Source of the DNA: Iodobacter sp. BJB302 | GTDB lineage: Bacteria > Pseudomonadota > Gammaproteobacteria > Burkholderiales > Chitinibacteraceae | DNA length: 64,000 nt | NCBI RefSeq assembly: GCF_002735645.1 | Contig: NZ_PDZG01000008.1 | Location: forward strand, 34,514 to 98,513 | Reading direction: 5' to 3' | Shown: positions 18,296-26,295 of the stretch, in pieces | How positions within the stretch are numbered: position 1 is the first letter of the stretch | Layout: every line of letters begins with the position of its first letter | Made by a program: the position numbers and the translations under genes | The notes under the pieces: model-generated | Seen by the model: the letters and a program-made list of their open reading frames with translations, nothing else | Told to the model about the DNA's origin: nothing | Database searches by the model: none

Positions 18296-18775
18296 CTAAT
18301 CTGTCTTAAATACCATTTTCTCTGCCTGCATCAGCCGGATATCCCGCCTAGCTTCGGCAGCCACCCAGCGAGCCTCTTCATCCTCATTCGCTGGGCTAAG
18401 CGGCGGCACCACCACCGATTTGCCATCATCCCCCATCGCCACCATAGTGAAATAACAACTATTGGTGTGGCGCTCAGTCTGGGTGCGGATATTCTCTGCC
18501 ACCACCCGAATACCCACTTCCATTGAAGTGCGGCCAGTGTAATTAACGCTCGCCAAAAAATGCACCAGCTCCCCCACAAACACCGGCTGCTTAAACGTCA
18601 CCTGATCTACCGAAAGCGTCACCGCATAAGCCCCCGCATAGCGGCTGGCACAGGCATAAGCCACCTGATCCAATTCTTTAAGCAAAGCCCCGCCATGCAC
18701 CTTGCCAGAAAAATTAGCCATATCCGGCGTCATCAACACCGTCATCATCATTTGGTGCCGGGGCAAATTCAACAT
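18296..18775 (-). CDS. Acyl-CoA thioesterase, hotdog fold (YciA-like)
   Basis: A 159-residue hotdog-fold thioesterase predicted to hydrolyse acyl-CoA in the cytoplasm. It has GKVHGGALLKELDQVAYACA, the family's conserved HGG and catalytic Asp region, then VDQVTFKQPVFVGELVHF and GRTSMEVGIRVVAENI. Length and motifs fit the YciA/BACH group. The substrate chain length cannot be told from sequence. It stands alone, convergent with the orphan gene. Confidence 0.88.
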   Translation of the reverse strand: MLNLPRHQMMMTVLMTPDMANFSGKVHGGALLKELDQVAYACASRYAGAYAVTLSVDQVTFKQPVFVGELVHFLASVNYTGRTSMEVGIRVVAENIRTQTERHTNSCYFTMVAMGDDGKSVVVPPLSPANEDEEARWVAAEARRDIRLMQAEKMVFKTD

Positions 18776-19272
18776 ATCGCACTTCCTTTGTAAGATTTAT
18801 TGCAGCATAGCGCGAGGAAGAAGAATCGCAAATACAGAGAAAGCTGCGGGGAGGGAATACGAGGGATGAGGAGCGCTGGGATTGAGATTATTGGATCTGT
18901 AATATCTGCAGAGATTTATCCATCAACCATTAGTGACATCAAAAACACAGTAGCTTTGCGCTCCAACTCGCAGGAATGGATAAATACTTAAATAGTAAGA
19001 AAAATGATATTGAATAAACATAAAATAATTCTAAAATAATTTCATATATATTACACATAACTTATTTATAGCTCATGTACTGCATACAAACCGTAATCCT
19101 ATTGTGATATGTACTATCTGGCATACATGATTCCAAACGATTGAAAATAAACAAAAAACTGTAGAAATTGATTTTTTATACACATAAATAAACCAGATAT
19201 ACACCTGCGTAGGTGTATATCTCACGTTGGGCCTACTATTTCGTTGTACCACCTCTTTATTAGGAGAGAATC
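18776..19272. other. AT-rich non-coding gap before the holin gene
   Basis: About 500 bases with no convincing gene. A 63-codon frame at 18800 has no ribosome binding site or recognisable content. Composition turns very AT-rich from about 18990. The only strong structure is the perfect 12-base-pair palindrome ending in GTTGGGC at 19195-19232. Confidence 0.5.
19191..19232 (+). other. Palindrome with a recombination-core-like GTTGGGC end, possible attC/attI-like site
   Basis: AGATATACACCT, a four-base loop GCGT, then AGGTGTATATCT form a perfect inverted repeat, flanked by AAC on the left and GTTGGGC (GTTRRRY) on the right. Integron attC sites have AAC...GTT cores around an imperfect hairpin. 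The left core is poor (AATAAAC rather than RYYYAAC), so it could instead be an operator for the following gene. Confidence 0.35.
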
Positions 19273-19722
19273 ATGAGCGGACTTATGCCTTGGGATAGTG
19301 TGATTGATCTTATCAATACCGGTATTGACAAAATTTGGCCAGACAAAACTGAAGCGGAAAAAGCAAAAGCCGCACTAGCCCAAGCTCAGCTTCAAGGCGC
19401 ACTCAAAGACATGGAGGAGCAGTGGGAAAACGCTAAAGCTCAAATTGAAGTCAATAAACAAGAGGCGGCAAGCAACAGCGTATTTATTGCTGGGTGGCGG
19501 CCTTTCATCGGCTGGGTATGCGGATCGGCGTTTGCGTGGTCTTTCGTTTTTCAGCCAATAGTCATAATGATCGCAAATGTTGTTGGACACCCGATAGACA
19601 ATAGTCACTTGCCAAAGCTTGATTTCGCTGAAATTCAACCAGTCCTCTACGGGATGCTCGGATTGGGCGCAATGCGTACGTATGAGAAGGTAAAGGGTGT
19701 TGCTTCACAGCCTCGTGCGTAG
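19273..19722 (+). CDS. Three-TM holin (GTA/phage type)
   Basis: A 149-residue predicted inner-membrane holin of the three-helix type found in phages and gene-transfer agents. A charged coiled-coil-like region (about residues 25-65, rich in Ala, Glu, Lys) is followed by the typical NSVFIAGWRPFIGWVCGSAF, a second hydrophobic stretch and VLYGMLGLGAMRTYEKVKG. AGGAGAG precedes the ATG. It is paired with the endolysin gene 41 bases downstream, so the two would form a lysis or export cassette. No other phage gene (capsid, tail, terminase, spanin) is nearby. Confidence 0.85.
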   Translation: MSGLMPWDSVIDLINTGIDKIWPDKTEAEKAKAALAQAQLQGALKDMEEQWENAKAQIEVNKQEAASNSVFIAGWRPFIGWVCGSAFAWSFVFQPIVIMIANVVGHPIDNSHLPKLDFAEIQPVLYGMLGLGAMRTYEKVKGVASQPRA

Positions 19723-19763
19723 CCTTCCCCTTATCCCTGAATGAATATTTCGGAGAATTAGTC

Positions 19764-20405
19764 GTGACCATTTCCATAGAAATCAATCAAGTTCTTCATC
19801 TCGCGCCGAGTATTCGGTCGAGTTATCGCGAGGCATTCCAGAACGGGCAACACCTGTTTGATAACGCCATGATTTCGAGTTCGCCGCTCAGGATAGCCCA
19901 TTTCATGGCCCAGGTATTACACGAGTCTGGTGGTCTGACAATTCAGTTTGAGAACTTGAACTACAGTGCGGAACGCCTCCCCAAAGTATGGCCTAGCCGA
20001 TTTCAACCTAAGGGACCTCTTGATCCAAATGAATACGCTCACAACCCAGAAAAACTTGCAAATGAGGTCTACGGCAATCGCATGGGCAATACCAATCCAA
20101 ATGATGGATTCAGGTACAGAGGGCGAGGCTTACTACAACTGACCGGTAGAGAAAGTTATGTTGAGGCAACTCGCTCTGTCCAAGGGCGATTTCCCGCTGC
20201 TTTTGATTTCGTGGAGGAGCCTGATGAGGTTATGAGCGCCTCATGGTGTCTGGCTGTTGCAATATCAGAATGGACAACGAAGAACTGCAATAACCTCGCC
20301 GATCAAGACAACATCAGGCTTGTTACACGTTCGATTAATGGGGGGCTAATTGGACTTGCTGAGCGAATGGAGTGGCTCAAGAAGACTAAAGCTGTTTGGC
20401 AGTAG
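19764..20405 (+). CDS. GH19-family endolysin / chitinase-like lysozyme
   Basis: A 213-residue glycoside hydrolase family 19 domain with no linker or binding module. The catalytic region HFMAQVLHESGGLTIQFENL contains the acid Glu; the second GH19 block is FRYRGRGLLQLTGRESY, with RLVTRSINGGLIGLAERMEW at the C-terminus. The GTG start at 19764 has CGGAG eight bases upstream. There is no signal peptide, so release would depend on the holin encoded just before. GH19 endolysins cut peptidoglycan; related enzymes cut chitin, and activity on chitin cannot be excluded. The stop is followed within 14 bases by an attC-like site. Confidence 0.88.
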   Translation: MTISIEINQVLHLAPSIRSSYREAFQNGQHLFDNAMISSSPLRIAHFMAQVLHESGGLTIQFENLNYSAERLPKVWPSRFQPKGPLDPNEYAHNPEKLANEVYGNRMGNTNPNDGFRYRGRGLLQLTGRESYVEATRSVQGRFPAAFDFVEEPDEVMSASWCLAVAISEWTTKNCNNLADQDNIRLVTRSINGGLIGLAERMEWLKKTKAVWQ

Positions 20406-20418
20406 GGCATGTACATAG

Positions 20419-20456
20419 GCCCAACCTCACGGTCAACCGGACCTTGAACGTTAGGG
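20419..20456 (+). other. attC-like site between the endolysin and TPR genes
   Basis: GCCCAAC (20419-20425, matches RYYYAAC) and GTTAGGG (20450-20456, six of seven of GTTRRRY) flank a short GGTC-AACC-GGACC hairpin, with TTGAAC just before the right core as in many cassette sites. At 38 bases it is shorter than most attC sites. Confidence 0.5.
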
Positions 20457-20467
20457 GGCATGAACTC

Positions 20468-20950
20468 ATGAACATCGTTACCGCCAGAAAACTTCGAGCC
20501 GAAGGCAGGCATTACGAAGCGGGAGACATACTGGTTGAGCTGGCAGTTCGCAGCGCGACGGACACTGAAGTCCAATTTGAAGCAGCATGCGTTCACGACT
20601 ACCTTGGCGAAGAAGCGGCTGCAGTCCCGTACTATTGTGCGGCCATCGCTGGAGGTCTTTCCGACGAGCATCTTCGCAGTGCATTTCTTGGCCTCGGGAG
20701 CACATATAGAACCCTCGGTCGCTTTGCCGAAGCAGAGGCTACGCTTCGCCAGGGCTTGGAGCGCTTTCCCGACGCGAACGAAATGAAGGTCTTCTTGTCT
20801 ATGGCCCTGCACAACCTGGGTCGCTCGAAACTGGCGGTCGAAACCCTGCTCGCGCTGCTAGCACAGACGTCCAACGACGGCTACATTCAAGCCTACCAAG
20901 AGGCTATCGCCTTCTACTCACAAGACATTGAGCGCACTTGGCCAACCTGA
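20468..20950 (+). CDS. Small tetratricopeptide-repeat protein (cassette-borne)
   Basis: About 160 residues from the ATG at 20468 (MNIVTARKLRAEGRHYEAGD). A longer frame to 20396 runs through the attC-like site and is not credible. At least three TPR-like helical hairpins are visible (EGRHYEAGDILVELA, LGSTYRTLGRFAEAEATLRQ, LSMALHNLGRSKLAVETLLA), so it should be a soluble protein-binding scaffold. The gene fills the space between two attC-like sites with little extra sequence, the usual layout of an integron gene cassette. Composition differs from the neighbouring AT-rich gap. Confidence 0.78.
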   Translation: MNIVTARKLRAEGRHYEAGDILVELAVRSATDTEVQFEAACVHDYLGEEAAAVPYYCAAIAGGLSDEHLRSAFLGLGSTYRTLGRFAEAEATLRQGLERFPDANEMKVFLSMALHNLGRSKLAVETLLALLAQTSNDGYIQAYQEAIAFYSQDIERTWPT

Positions 20951-21001
20951 CCTTAACCCATCCATCGAGCGGACGCATGCCGCTCATCTCAAACGTTAGG
21001 C
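20951..21001 (+). other. attC recombination site downstream of the TPR gene
   Basis: CCTTAACCCATCCATCGAG on the left, a GAGCGG/CCGCTC stem with a short loop, then CATCTCAAAC-GTTAGGC on the right. GTTAGGC at 20995-21001 is a perfect GTTRRRY core; the left core CCTTAAC is six of seven. The layout and the TCAAACGTTAGGC end are typical of integron cassette sites. Confidence 0.7.
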
Positions 21002-21190
21002 ACCCCAGCCAATTGTTTTATTTTTTAGTTGGCGCGCTGTAGCCATGTAGGGCGGGTTAGGTTTATCAACCCGCGCTGAAATATTTTCACCAAACGGCCA
21101 CTTGATTACTGCCCAGCTTGCTGCCATGCCTGAACGCAGGTTACGCCTGAAAACGTACCGTCCGGCAGGACTGGCGATCCTAAAGTCCCC

Positions 21191-21226
21191 AAAAAAAATG
21201 GCGAAACGTTATAAACGCTTCGCCAT
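21191..21226 (-). terminator. Rho-independent terminator of the AhpD-like gene
   Basis: ATGGCGAA and TTCGCCAT arms plus inner CG pairs around an AT loop; on the minus strand the stem is followed by eight T. It lies directly after the stop at 21244. Confidence 0.85.
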
Positions 21227-21243
21227 CCGTGTCAGCACTTCAT

Positions 21244-21789
21244 TTACGCCGCGTAAGCCGTTACCACAGGAAAATCAATGGTGGTTTGCGCTGTGGAGTT
21301 GATATAGTTGGTCAGGGTATTGAGTGCAACGTGGCTGATGATTTCAATGATTTCAGCATCGTTAAAGCCAGCTTCTTTCACCGCAGCAACGGCTTCATTA
21401 CTTACATGACCACGCAGTTGCGCCACGCTGATAGCAAACCTTACCGCAGCATCGGCTTTGAGGTCATTGGATTTGCCGTGACGATTAGCCTCGATTTCGG
21501 CGGCATCCAGCTTAGCCAAATTGCTCGCCAAATAAGTATGGGCCGAAAGGCAATAATCGCAGCGGTTAAATTCGGCAATCGCCAAGGCAATGCGCTCCCC
21601 AGTTTTTGCACCCAGTGCGCCCTTGGCCAGCGCGCCACTTAAGCTGAGATACCCCTCTAATGCAGCAGGGCTATTGCCTGCCAAACGCATTAAATTGGGC
21701 ACAACACCAAGTTGTTTTTTTACTGCATCTAATAGTGGTAAAGAAGAAGCTGGCGATTGCTCGGTGGTCAAAATAGCTAAGCGGGTCAT
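21244..21789 (-). CDS. Carboxymuconolactone decarboxylase / AhpD-like peroxidase-related protein
   Basis: A 181-residue protein of the CMD/AhpD fold. The redox motif CDYCLSAH (CxxC followed three residues later by His) lies mid-protein, as in alkylhydroperoxidases of this family, so a thiol-based peroxide-reducing role is likely. The start is placed at 21789 (MTRLAILTTEQSP) because AAGGA precedes it; the frame extends a further 30 codons upstream without a ribosome binding site. A terminator follows. It stands alone, and its natural reductant is unknown. Confidence 0.88.
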   Translation of the reverse strand: MTRLAILTTEQSPASSLPLLDAVKKQLGVVPNLMRLAGNSPAALEGYLSLSGALAKGALGAKTGERIALAIAEFNRCDYCLSAHTYLASNLAKLDAAEIEANRHGKSNDLKADAAVRFAISVAQLRGHVSNEAVAAVKEAGFNDAEIIEIISHVALNTLTNYINSTAQTTIDFPVVTAYAA

Positions 21790-22111
21790 GATTGAATTCC
21801 TTTTTGCAGTTGGGCTGAGAGTTCTCGATTCGCTGCTGCTTGGCGAGTGAGTGCATCTTGCCACCGTACAAAAAATCAATGAATACTCATTATTTTGAAT
21901 ATATTATTTCTTTTTTTACAATAATCATTAAATAACTCCGATCACTATCAGCTAAGCCTGCATCGCTACAATTAAAAATTGTGCTGGGGCAACACACCAG
22001 AGCTATATCGCCAGTATTAAAGTACCGCAAGCAGCAAAATATGCCATTAAACTGAAAAAATCCCGCATAATTCGCCCCCTGAGCTGCTAAGCCATATCAC
22101 CGGATTTTTGT
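21790..22111. other. Divergent promoter region between the AhpD-like and DOPA-dioxygenase-like genes
   Basis: About 320 bases, AT-rich in the middle (ATTATTTTGAATATATTATT around 21890-21910). It must hold the promoters of both divergent genes. No operator or repeat was recognised. Confidence 0.4.
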
Positions 22112-22450
22112 ATGCCCCTTATTTATCACGCCCACGTCTATTTTTTACCCGAACAAATCAGCGCCGCAGAAAAGCTGCACGGCCAGCTTCGAACGTCTTT
22201 AAGTGATGATTGCTGGATGGGGGATTTAATTCACCGCGAGGTTGGCCCGCACACTCGGCCAATGTTTGAGATCAATTTTAATGAAAGCTTACTAGCAGAA
22301 GTACGCGCCCTGCTTGAAGAGCAGCGTGGTGAGCTATCGGTCTTGATCCACCCAGAGCTAGCCGACGATGTAGAAGCGCATACAAATGGCGCAAGCTGGC
22401 TGGGCGAAGAATTAGCCTTGAAAATCCACACCCTGTCGCGGGGGGAGTGA
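22112..22450 (+). CDS. DOPA 4,5-dioxygenase family protein
   Basis: A 112-residue protein of the small DOPA 4,5-dioxygenase-like family. It shows the family pattern YHAHVYFLP at the N-terminus, HREVGPHTRPMFEINF in the middle (His residues that could bind metal) and LSVLIHPELADDVEAHTNGA near the end. Bacterial members are mostly uncharacterised; extradiol cleavage of catechol-type substrates is inferred from the family name only. No pathway genes are adjacent. The ribosome binding site before the ATG is weak. Confidence 0.82.
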   Translation: MPLIYHAHVYFLPEQISAAEKLHGQLRTSLSDDCWMGDLIHREVGPHTRPMFEINFNESLLAEVRALLEEQRGELSVLIHPELADDVEAHTNGASWLGEELALKIHTLSRGE

Positions 22451-22536
22451 TTGAAGGACGGCTTAGGTTTATAAACCCTCACGGCTTATCACGCCTGAAT
22501 CGCGGGTTACGCCTTCCACCCTGCGGCTTCAATCCC

Positions 22537-23022
22537 TCAAAACCACGCCCCGCCATGTGCGCCCAGTACTCCGCCGAATGTAGCAATCAGGCCCAAAGCC
22601 AGCAGGGCATAATGTAAGTTCTGTAATAGCCGCAAAGTGCCTTGCGGATCTTGCTGGGCACGCCGGTGCAGCCAACGGTGAATCACTAAGGGTTCCAGCA
22701 CAAACAGCATCAGCGTAAAAACTGCCCAAGTGATGATCATCGCCCACAGCCACCAACTATCTTGCAAGCGGCTCCAGCTATCCGTTAGCCACAGCATCGC
22801 CACGCCCGACAACATCGCCAGCTGCGTCATCAGCTTTGCCTGATTGCCAAAGCGATGCTCAAGCAACTCAAACGTAGCGTAATCCTGCTGATGGCGGCGC
22901 AATGCAGGCAGCAGCACCAACGTGACAAAAGCCACGCCCCCTATCCACAGCAGTACAGAAACGACATGCACGGCACGAAGTATTGCGTAGCTATTGAGAG
23001 TCATCATGTTTGCCAGAACCAA
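22537..23022 (-). CDS. CopD-like integral membrane protein
   Basis: A 161-residue protein with about four hydrophobic helices (AVHVVSVLLWIGGVAFVTLV, LAMLSGVAMLWL, WAMIITWAVFTLMLFVLEPL, LALGLIATFGGVL). The His in the first helix with WIGG and the overall layout resemble the CopD/DUF2269 group. The true start may be one of the internal Met codons (MMTLNSYAILRAVHV) a few residues in. Function is unknown; copper or haem-related roles are suggested for relatives only. A single gene. Confidence 0.7.
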   Translation of the reverse strand: MVLANMMTLNSYAILRAVHVVSVLLWIGGVAFVTLVLLPALRRHQQDYATFELLEHRFGNQAKLMTQLAMLSGVAMLWLTDSWSRLQDSWWLWAMIITWAVFTLMLFVLEPLVIHRWLHRRAQQDPQGTLRLLQNLHYALLALGLIATFGGVLGAHGGAWF

Positions 23023-23078
23023 AACGCTGATTTTACGCGGCTTTACAATGAAAGGTTTGAGTCAGATTAATGAGTAAG

Positions 23079-23112
23079 CAAAAAAAACGCCACCTGCGTT
23101 AGGTGGCGTTTT
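23079..23112 (-). terminator. Terminator of the lipA operon
   Basis: AACGCCACCT and AGGTGGCGTT form a 10-base-pair stem with a five-base loop; on the minus strand a run of eight A-complement T follows. It lies ten bases past the lipA stop. Confidence 0.9.
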
Positions 23113-23121
23113 AAGCGAGGA

Positions 23122-24141
23122 TTAAACCCCTGCGCCATGCGCTTGTTCATCTGCATGGTAGCTGGATCGCACCATGGCGCCTACGGCAGCGTGTTTAAAT
23201 CCGATCTCGTAAGCGAGTTTTTCGAAGGCTTTAAACTGATCCGGGTGCACATAACGCAGCACCGGCAGGTGGCCAGTAGCGGTAGGTTGCAGGTATTGGC
23301 CGATGGTGATCATGTCTACATCGTGGGCACGCAAATCGTGCATCACTTGGATGACTTCTTCATCGGTTTCGCCAAGGCCCACCATAATGCCGGATTTAGT
23401 CCGCACATCAGGATACATGGCTTTAAAGCGCTTGAGTAAATCCAAAGAATGCTGGTAATCCGAGCCAGGGCGCGCTTGTTTATAAAGGCGCGGTGCAGTT
23501 TCCAGATTGTGGTTCAAGACATCAGGCAAGGCATTCGCAAATAAATCTAGCGCCACATCTAAACGGCCACGGAAATCGGGCACCAAGACTTCAACCTGAG
23601 TGCTAGGCGATTGCAGGCGGGATTGTGTAATGCAATCCACAAAATGCTGCGCGCCGCCATCACGTAAATCATCGCGATCTACCGAGGTAATCACCACGTA
23701 TTTAAGCTTGAGTGCGGCAATGGTTTCGCCCAGATGGATAGGCTCTTGCGCATCCAGCGGATTGGGGCGGCCATGGCCTACATCGCAAAACGGGCAACGA
23801 CGGGTGCAGATGTCACCCATGATCATAAAGGTGGCTGTGCCTTTACCAAAGCATTCGCCAATATTAGGACAGGCGGCTTCTTCACACACGGTGTGCAGCT
23901 TCTGGCTGCGCAGGATTTGCTTGATTTCACCAAAGCGGCCATTTAAAGATGGCGCTTGTACACGAATCCAATCCGGCTTTTTGATGCGCTCATCCAGCTG
24001 CACAATCTTAATCGGGATGCGAGCTGTTTTGGCTTCGCCTTTGAGCTTTACGCCCACTTCTTTCGATGGCTGTTTAGTGTCTTGAGTCATGGCTGATCGC
24101 TGGCTGAGTAAGGTAGAGGCATTTGAAAAAAGCGGCATCAC
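23122..24141 (-). CDS. lipA: Lipoyl synthase
   Basis: Radical-SAM enzyme that inserts two sulfurs into protein-bound octanoyl groups to form lipoyl cofactor. It is 339 residues. Both iron-sulfur sites are visible: the auxiliary cluster [12 protein letters not shown] and the radical-[14 protein letters not shown]. Conserved [16 protein letters not shown] and [16 protein letters not shown] follow. The start may be the second-line Met at 24090 ([13 protein letters not shown]); both have weak ribosome binding sites. It is the last gene of the dacC-dat-ybeD-lipB-lipA run, 12 bases after lipB, and acts on lipB's product. Confidence 0.98.
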   Translation of the reverse strand: MMPLFSNASTLLSQRSAMTQDTKQPSKEVGVKLKGEAKTARIPIKIVQLDERIKKPDWIRVQAPSLNGRFGEIKQILRSQKLHTVCEEAACPNIGECFGKGTATFMIMGDICTRRCPFCDVGHGRPNPLDAQEPIHLGETIAALKLKYVVITSVDRDDLRDGGAQHFVDCITQSRLQSPSTQVEVLVPDFRGRLDVALDLFANALPDVLNHNLETAPRLYKQARPGSDYQHSLDLLKRFKAMYPDVRTKSGIMVGLGETDEEVIQVMHDLRAHDVDMITIGQYLQPTATGHLPVLRYVHPDQFKAFEKLAYEIGFKHAAVGAMVRSSYHADEQAHGAGV

Positions 24142-24153
24142 TTCGCCACATTT

Positions 24154-24804
24154 TTAAAGCGCTAATACCCCTACATCGTTTAAGGGTTTGATCTGGAAGG
24201 CTATTTTTTCGGCAAGTTTACCGGCAATTGCGGCCGATGTCGCATCACTGGCGAAATCGCTGAGCTGAGTCACCCGCATACCGGCGTAGCCACAGGGATT
24301 AATCCAGTCAAATGGCGTTAAATCCATATTCACATTCAGTGCTAAACCGTGATAACTGCAGCCCTTGCGAATCCGTAACCCAAGAGAAGCAATTTTTGCT
24401 TCGCCCAGCTCCGGGTTTACATACACGCCGGGGGCATCCACTTTGCCGTAAGCAGTGACGCCAAAATCAGCAAGGATATCGATAACAGATTGCTCTAGTT
24501 TTCTAACCAGCTCGCGCACACCCAGACCATTGCGGCGTAAATCCAGCAGCACATAAGCCACGACCTGGCCCGGGCCGTGGTAAGTAATCTGCCCGCCACG
24601 GTCGATTTGCACTACAGGGATACTGGTAGCGGCAATCAGATGCTCAGGCTTGCCCGCCTGGCCCTGGGTGTAAACCGGAGGATGTTCCACCAGCCAGATT
24701 TCATCGGCAGTACCGGCGTCGCGATTCTCGGTGAATGCCTGCATAGCCCGCCATGTTGGCTCGTATTCAAGCATGCCCAGCTGTTTAATAATGAGTTCAG
24801 GCAC
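24154..24804 (-). CDS. lipB: Octanoyl-ACP:protein N-octanoyltransferase
   Basis: Transfers octanoate from acyl-carrier protein to lipoyl domains, the step before LipA. It is 216 residues. Signature [19 protein letters not shown] is present, with the catalytic Lys in [20 protein letters not shown] and the Cys in [13 protein letters not shown]. It starts directly after the DUF493 gene (stop and start adjacent), so translation is probably coupled. Confidence 0.97.
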   Translation of the reverse strand: MPELIIKQLGMLEYEPTWRAMQAFTENRDAGTADEIWLVEHPPVYTQGQAGKPEHLIAATSIPVVQIDRGGQITYHGPGQVVAYVLLDLRRNGLGVRELVRKLEQSVIDILADFGVTAYGKVDAPGVYVNPELGEAKIASLGLRIRKGCSYHGLALNVNMDLTPFDWINPCGYAGMRVTQLSDFASDATSAAIAGKLAEKIAFQIKPLNDVGVLAL

Positions 24805-25092
24805 TCACATCACCATCTTCACGAGCGGATGGGCGCGTAAAGCGGAATCGAGCGCATTCACTTCGTCTGCAGATTGGTAAGTAGCCGATAAGGTCACCGA
24901 AATAAAGCTGCCGCCACTGCTGGTGCGAACGGAAATCCATTCTTCTTTAAACTCAGTGATATGCAATACCGCCAGCTCTTTCACTGCGGCATGAAACTCG
25001 TCATGCGGCACATCTTTATGGCTGATCGCCTTCATTGGCAGCTCGGCCGGAAACTCAACTAAATCGGCCAGATTAGGCGCGTCTTGACTCAT
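24805..25092 (-). CDS. ybeD: YbeD/DUF493 family protein
   Basis: A 95-residue ferredoxin-like-fold protein of the DUF493 family, always found near lipB in many proteobacteria. Recognised by LVEFPAELPMKAISHKDVPH and the C-terminal NALDSALRAHPLVKMVM. A regulatory role in lipoate metabolism is suspected for the family but not shown. It sits between dat and lipB, with gaps of 14 bases and none. Confidence 0.9.
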   Translation of the reverse strand: MSQDAPNLADLVEFPAELPMKAISHKDVPHDEFHAAVKELAVLHITEFKEEWISVRTSSGGSFISVTLSATYQSADEVNALDSALRAHPLVKMVM

Positions 25093-25106
25093 TATTGATA
25101 CCTTTT

Positions 25107-25982
25107 TTACTCTGCACCGAGGCGCATTGCCCCGTTTTTAAATACTTGAAAATAGCCATACATGGCTTGATACAGCGGCCCCGGCTGGCCAGTGCCAACG
25201 GTCTGACCATCCAGGCTCACTACCGCCAGCACTTCTTTGGATGAGGAAGTCAGCCAGATTTCATCTGCAAGCCTGACTGTTGCTTCACTAATCGGGCGAA
25301 TCTCAAGCGGCATATTATGCTGCCTTGCCAGCTCTATTACCAAGTCATAAGTAATGCCTGTCAGCATTAAATGGCTGGGAGGCGGGGCAAGTAACACGCC
25401 CTCTTTCACGACTAAGATGTTGCTGGATGCGCCTTCTATCAAGAGGCCATCCCTAAAAAGAATGGTTTCGGCCACGCCAGCATCCACAGCCTGCTGCTTA
25501 AGTAAAACATTGGCCAGCAGTGAAATCGCCTTGATATTGCAGCGCTGCCAGCGAATATCGTCGCCCGACACTGCCGCCACACCATTGGCAACCGCCTCGC
25601 TGGTGGGCGGCAATAATTCATCGGCAAACATAAAGACTGTCGGCTCGGTTACAGCCGGAAAAGCATGATTGCGCGGAAACGCAGGGCCACGGGTGATTTG
25701 TATATAAACGCTTTGGTCGCCAAAGCTTTGCTGATCAATCAGCTTTTGAATCAAACTGGCCCACTCTTCTGCCCCGTAAGGGTTGGGCATATTAATCGCC
25801 GCCAAACTGCCTGCCAAGCGGCGCAGATGTTCGGTCAGCCTTAAAGGGTGCCGGTTGTAAACGGGTATCGCTTCATAGATCCCATCCCCAAACAAAAATC
25901 CGCGGTCTAAAACAGAAATCTGCAAATCGGCCAACGGCGCAAAACGGCCATTTAAAAAACCTGTGAGTGCGGGGAAATCCAT
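25107..25982 (-). CDS. dat: D-amino acid aminotransferase (class IV)
   Basis: PLP-dependent class IV aminotransferase, 291 residues, probably making D-alanine or D-glutamate for cell-wall use. The PLP lysine is in CNIKAISLLANVLLKQQA; SVLDRGFLFGDGIYEAIPVY at the N-terminus and IEGASSNILVVKEG near residue 185 are typical. AGGAG lies about seven bases before the ATG at 25982. Its place between dacC and the lip genes is the usual Neisseriales-type order. A branched-chain or 4-amino-4-deoxychorismate lyase relative is less likely given this context. Confidence 0.9.
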   Translation of the reverse strand: MDFPALTGFLNGRFAPLADLQISVLDRGFLFGDGIYEAIPVYNRHPLRLTEHLRRLAGSLAAINMPNPYGAEEWASLIQKLIDQQSFGDQSVYIQITRGPAFPRNHAFPAVTEPTVFMFADELLPPTSEAVANGVAAVSGDDIRWQRCNIKAISLLANVLLKQQAVDAGVAETILFRDGLLIEGASSNILVVKEGVLLAPPPSHLMLTGITYDLVIELARQHNMPLEIRPISEATVRLADEIWLTSSSKEVLAVVSLDGQTVGTGQPGPLYQAMYGYFQVFKNGAMRLGAE

Positions 25983-26036
25983 AAGGCGCTCCTGCTAAAA
26001 AACCATCAATCTTTGTAACGACTCAAGTATGCGAAC

Positions 26037-26280
26037 TAAACCCAAATCTTGAACCACGGAGAACACGGAGTTTCACGGAGAAAACTATGAGGTTTACTCT
26101 TTTTAACTCGTTTTTCTCCGTGTACTCCGTGTTAAAGATATCCAACGCCCCAGGAGCGCTAAAAAACAGATCTCCATGAAAAACACAACGTTCACAAAAA
26201 AAACCGATTATTTCATTTGGTTTTCTCTGTGCAACTCTGTGTCCTCCGTGTTCTCTGTGGTTCAAGACGTGGTTTTTAAA
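26037..26280. repeat. CACGGAG-type inverted-repeat (MITE-like) element between dacC and dat
   Basis: The left end CTAAACCCAAATCTTGAACC with CACGGAGAACACGGAG, and the right end CTCCGTGTTCTCTGTGG with TTCAAGACGTGGTTTTTA, mirror each other. The inner part holds two further CTCCGTG blocks. The ends are the same as in the element at 8036-8197, but the interior is longer (244 versus 162 bases). It fills nearly all of the 313-base gap and lies within an apparent operon. Confidence 0.8.
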
Positions 26281-26295
26281 GCCATCGTGCCGACA

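Larger units (their letters stand above)
19191..21001 (+). mobile_element. Putative integron cassette array (CALIN-like) with holin-endolysin and TPR cassettes
   Basis: Two attC-like sites bracket the TPR gene, and a weaker core-like palindrome precedes the holin gene. All three genes point the same way and each ends close to the next site. No integron integrase gene is visible, so this would be a cluster of attC sites lacking an integrase, or the end of an array. The first boundary is the weakest part of the case. Confidence 0.5.

Noticed and set aside
18800..18991. 63-codon frame downstream of the thioesterase start
   Set aside because: No ribosome binding site, no recognisable motif, AT-rich promoter-like surroundings.
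19191..19232. Interpretation of the palindrome as an attI site with an adjacent integrase
   Set aside because: No integrase gene is present upstream and the left core does not match; kept only as a possible attC-like site or operator.
20396..20467. Upstream extension of the TPR gene into the endolysin end
   Set aside because: The added 24 codons would translate the attC-like site; the ATG at 20468 fits the family start.
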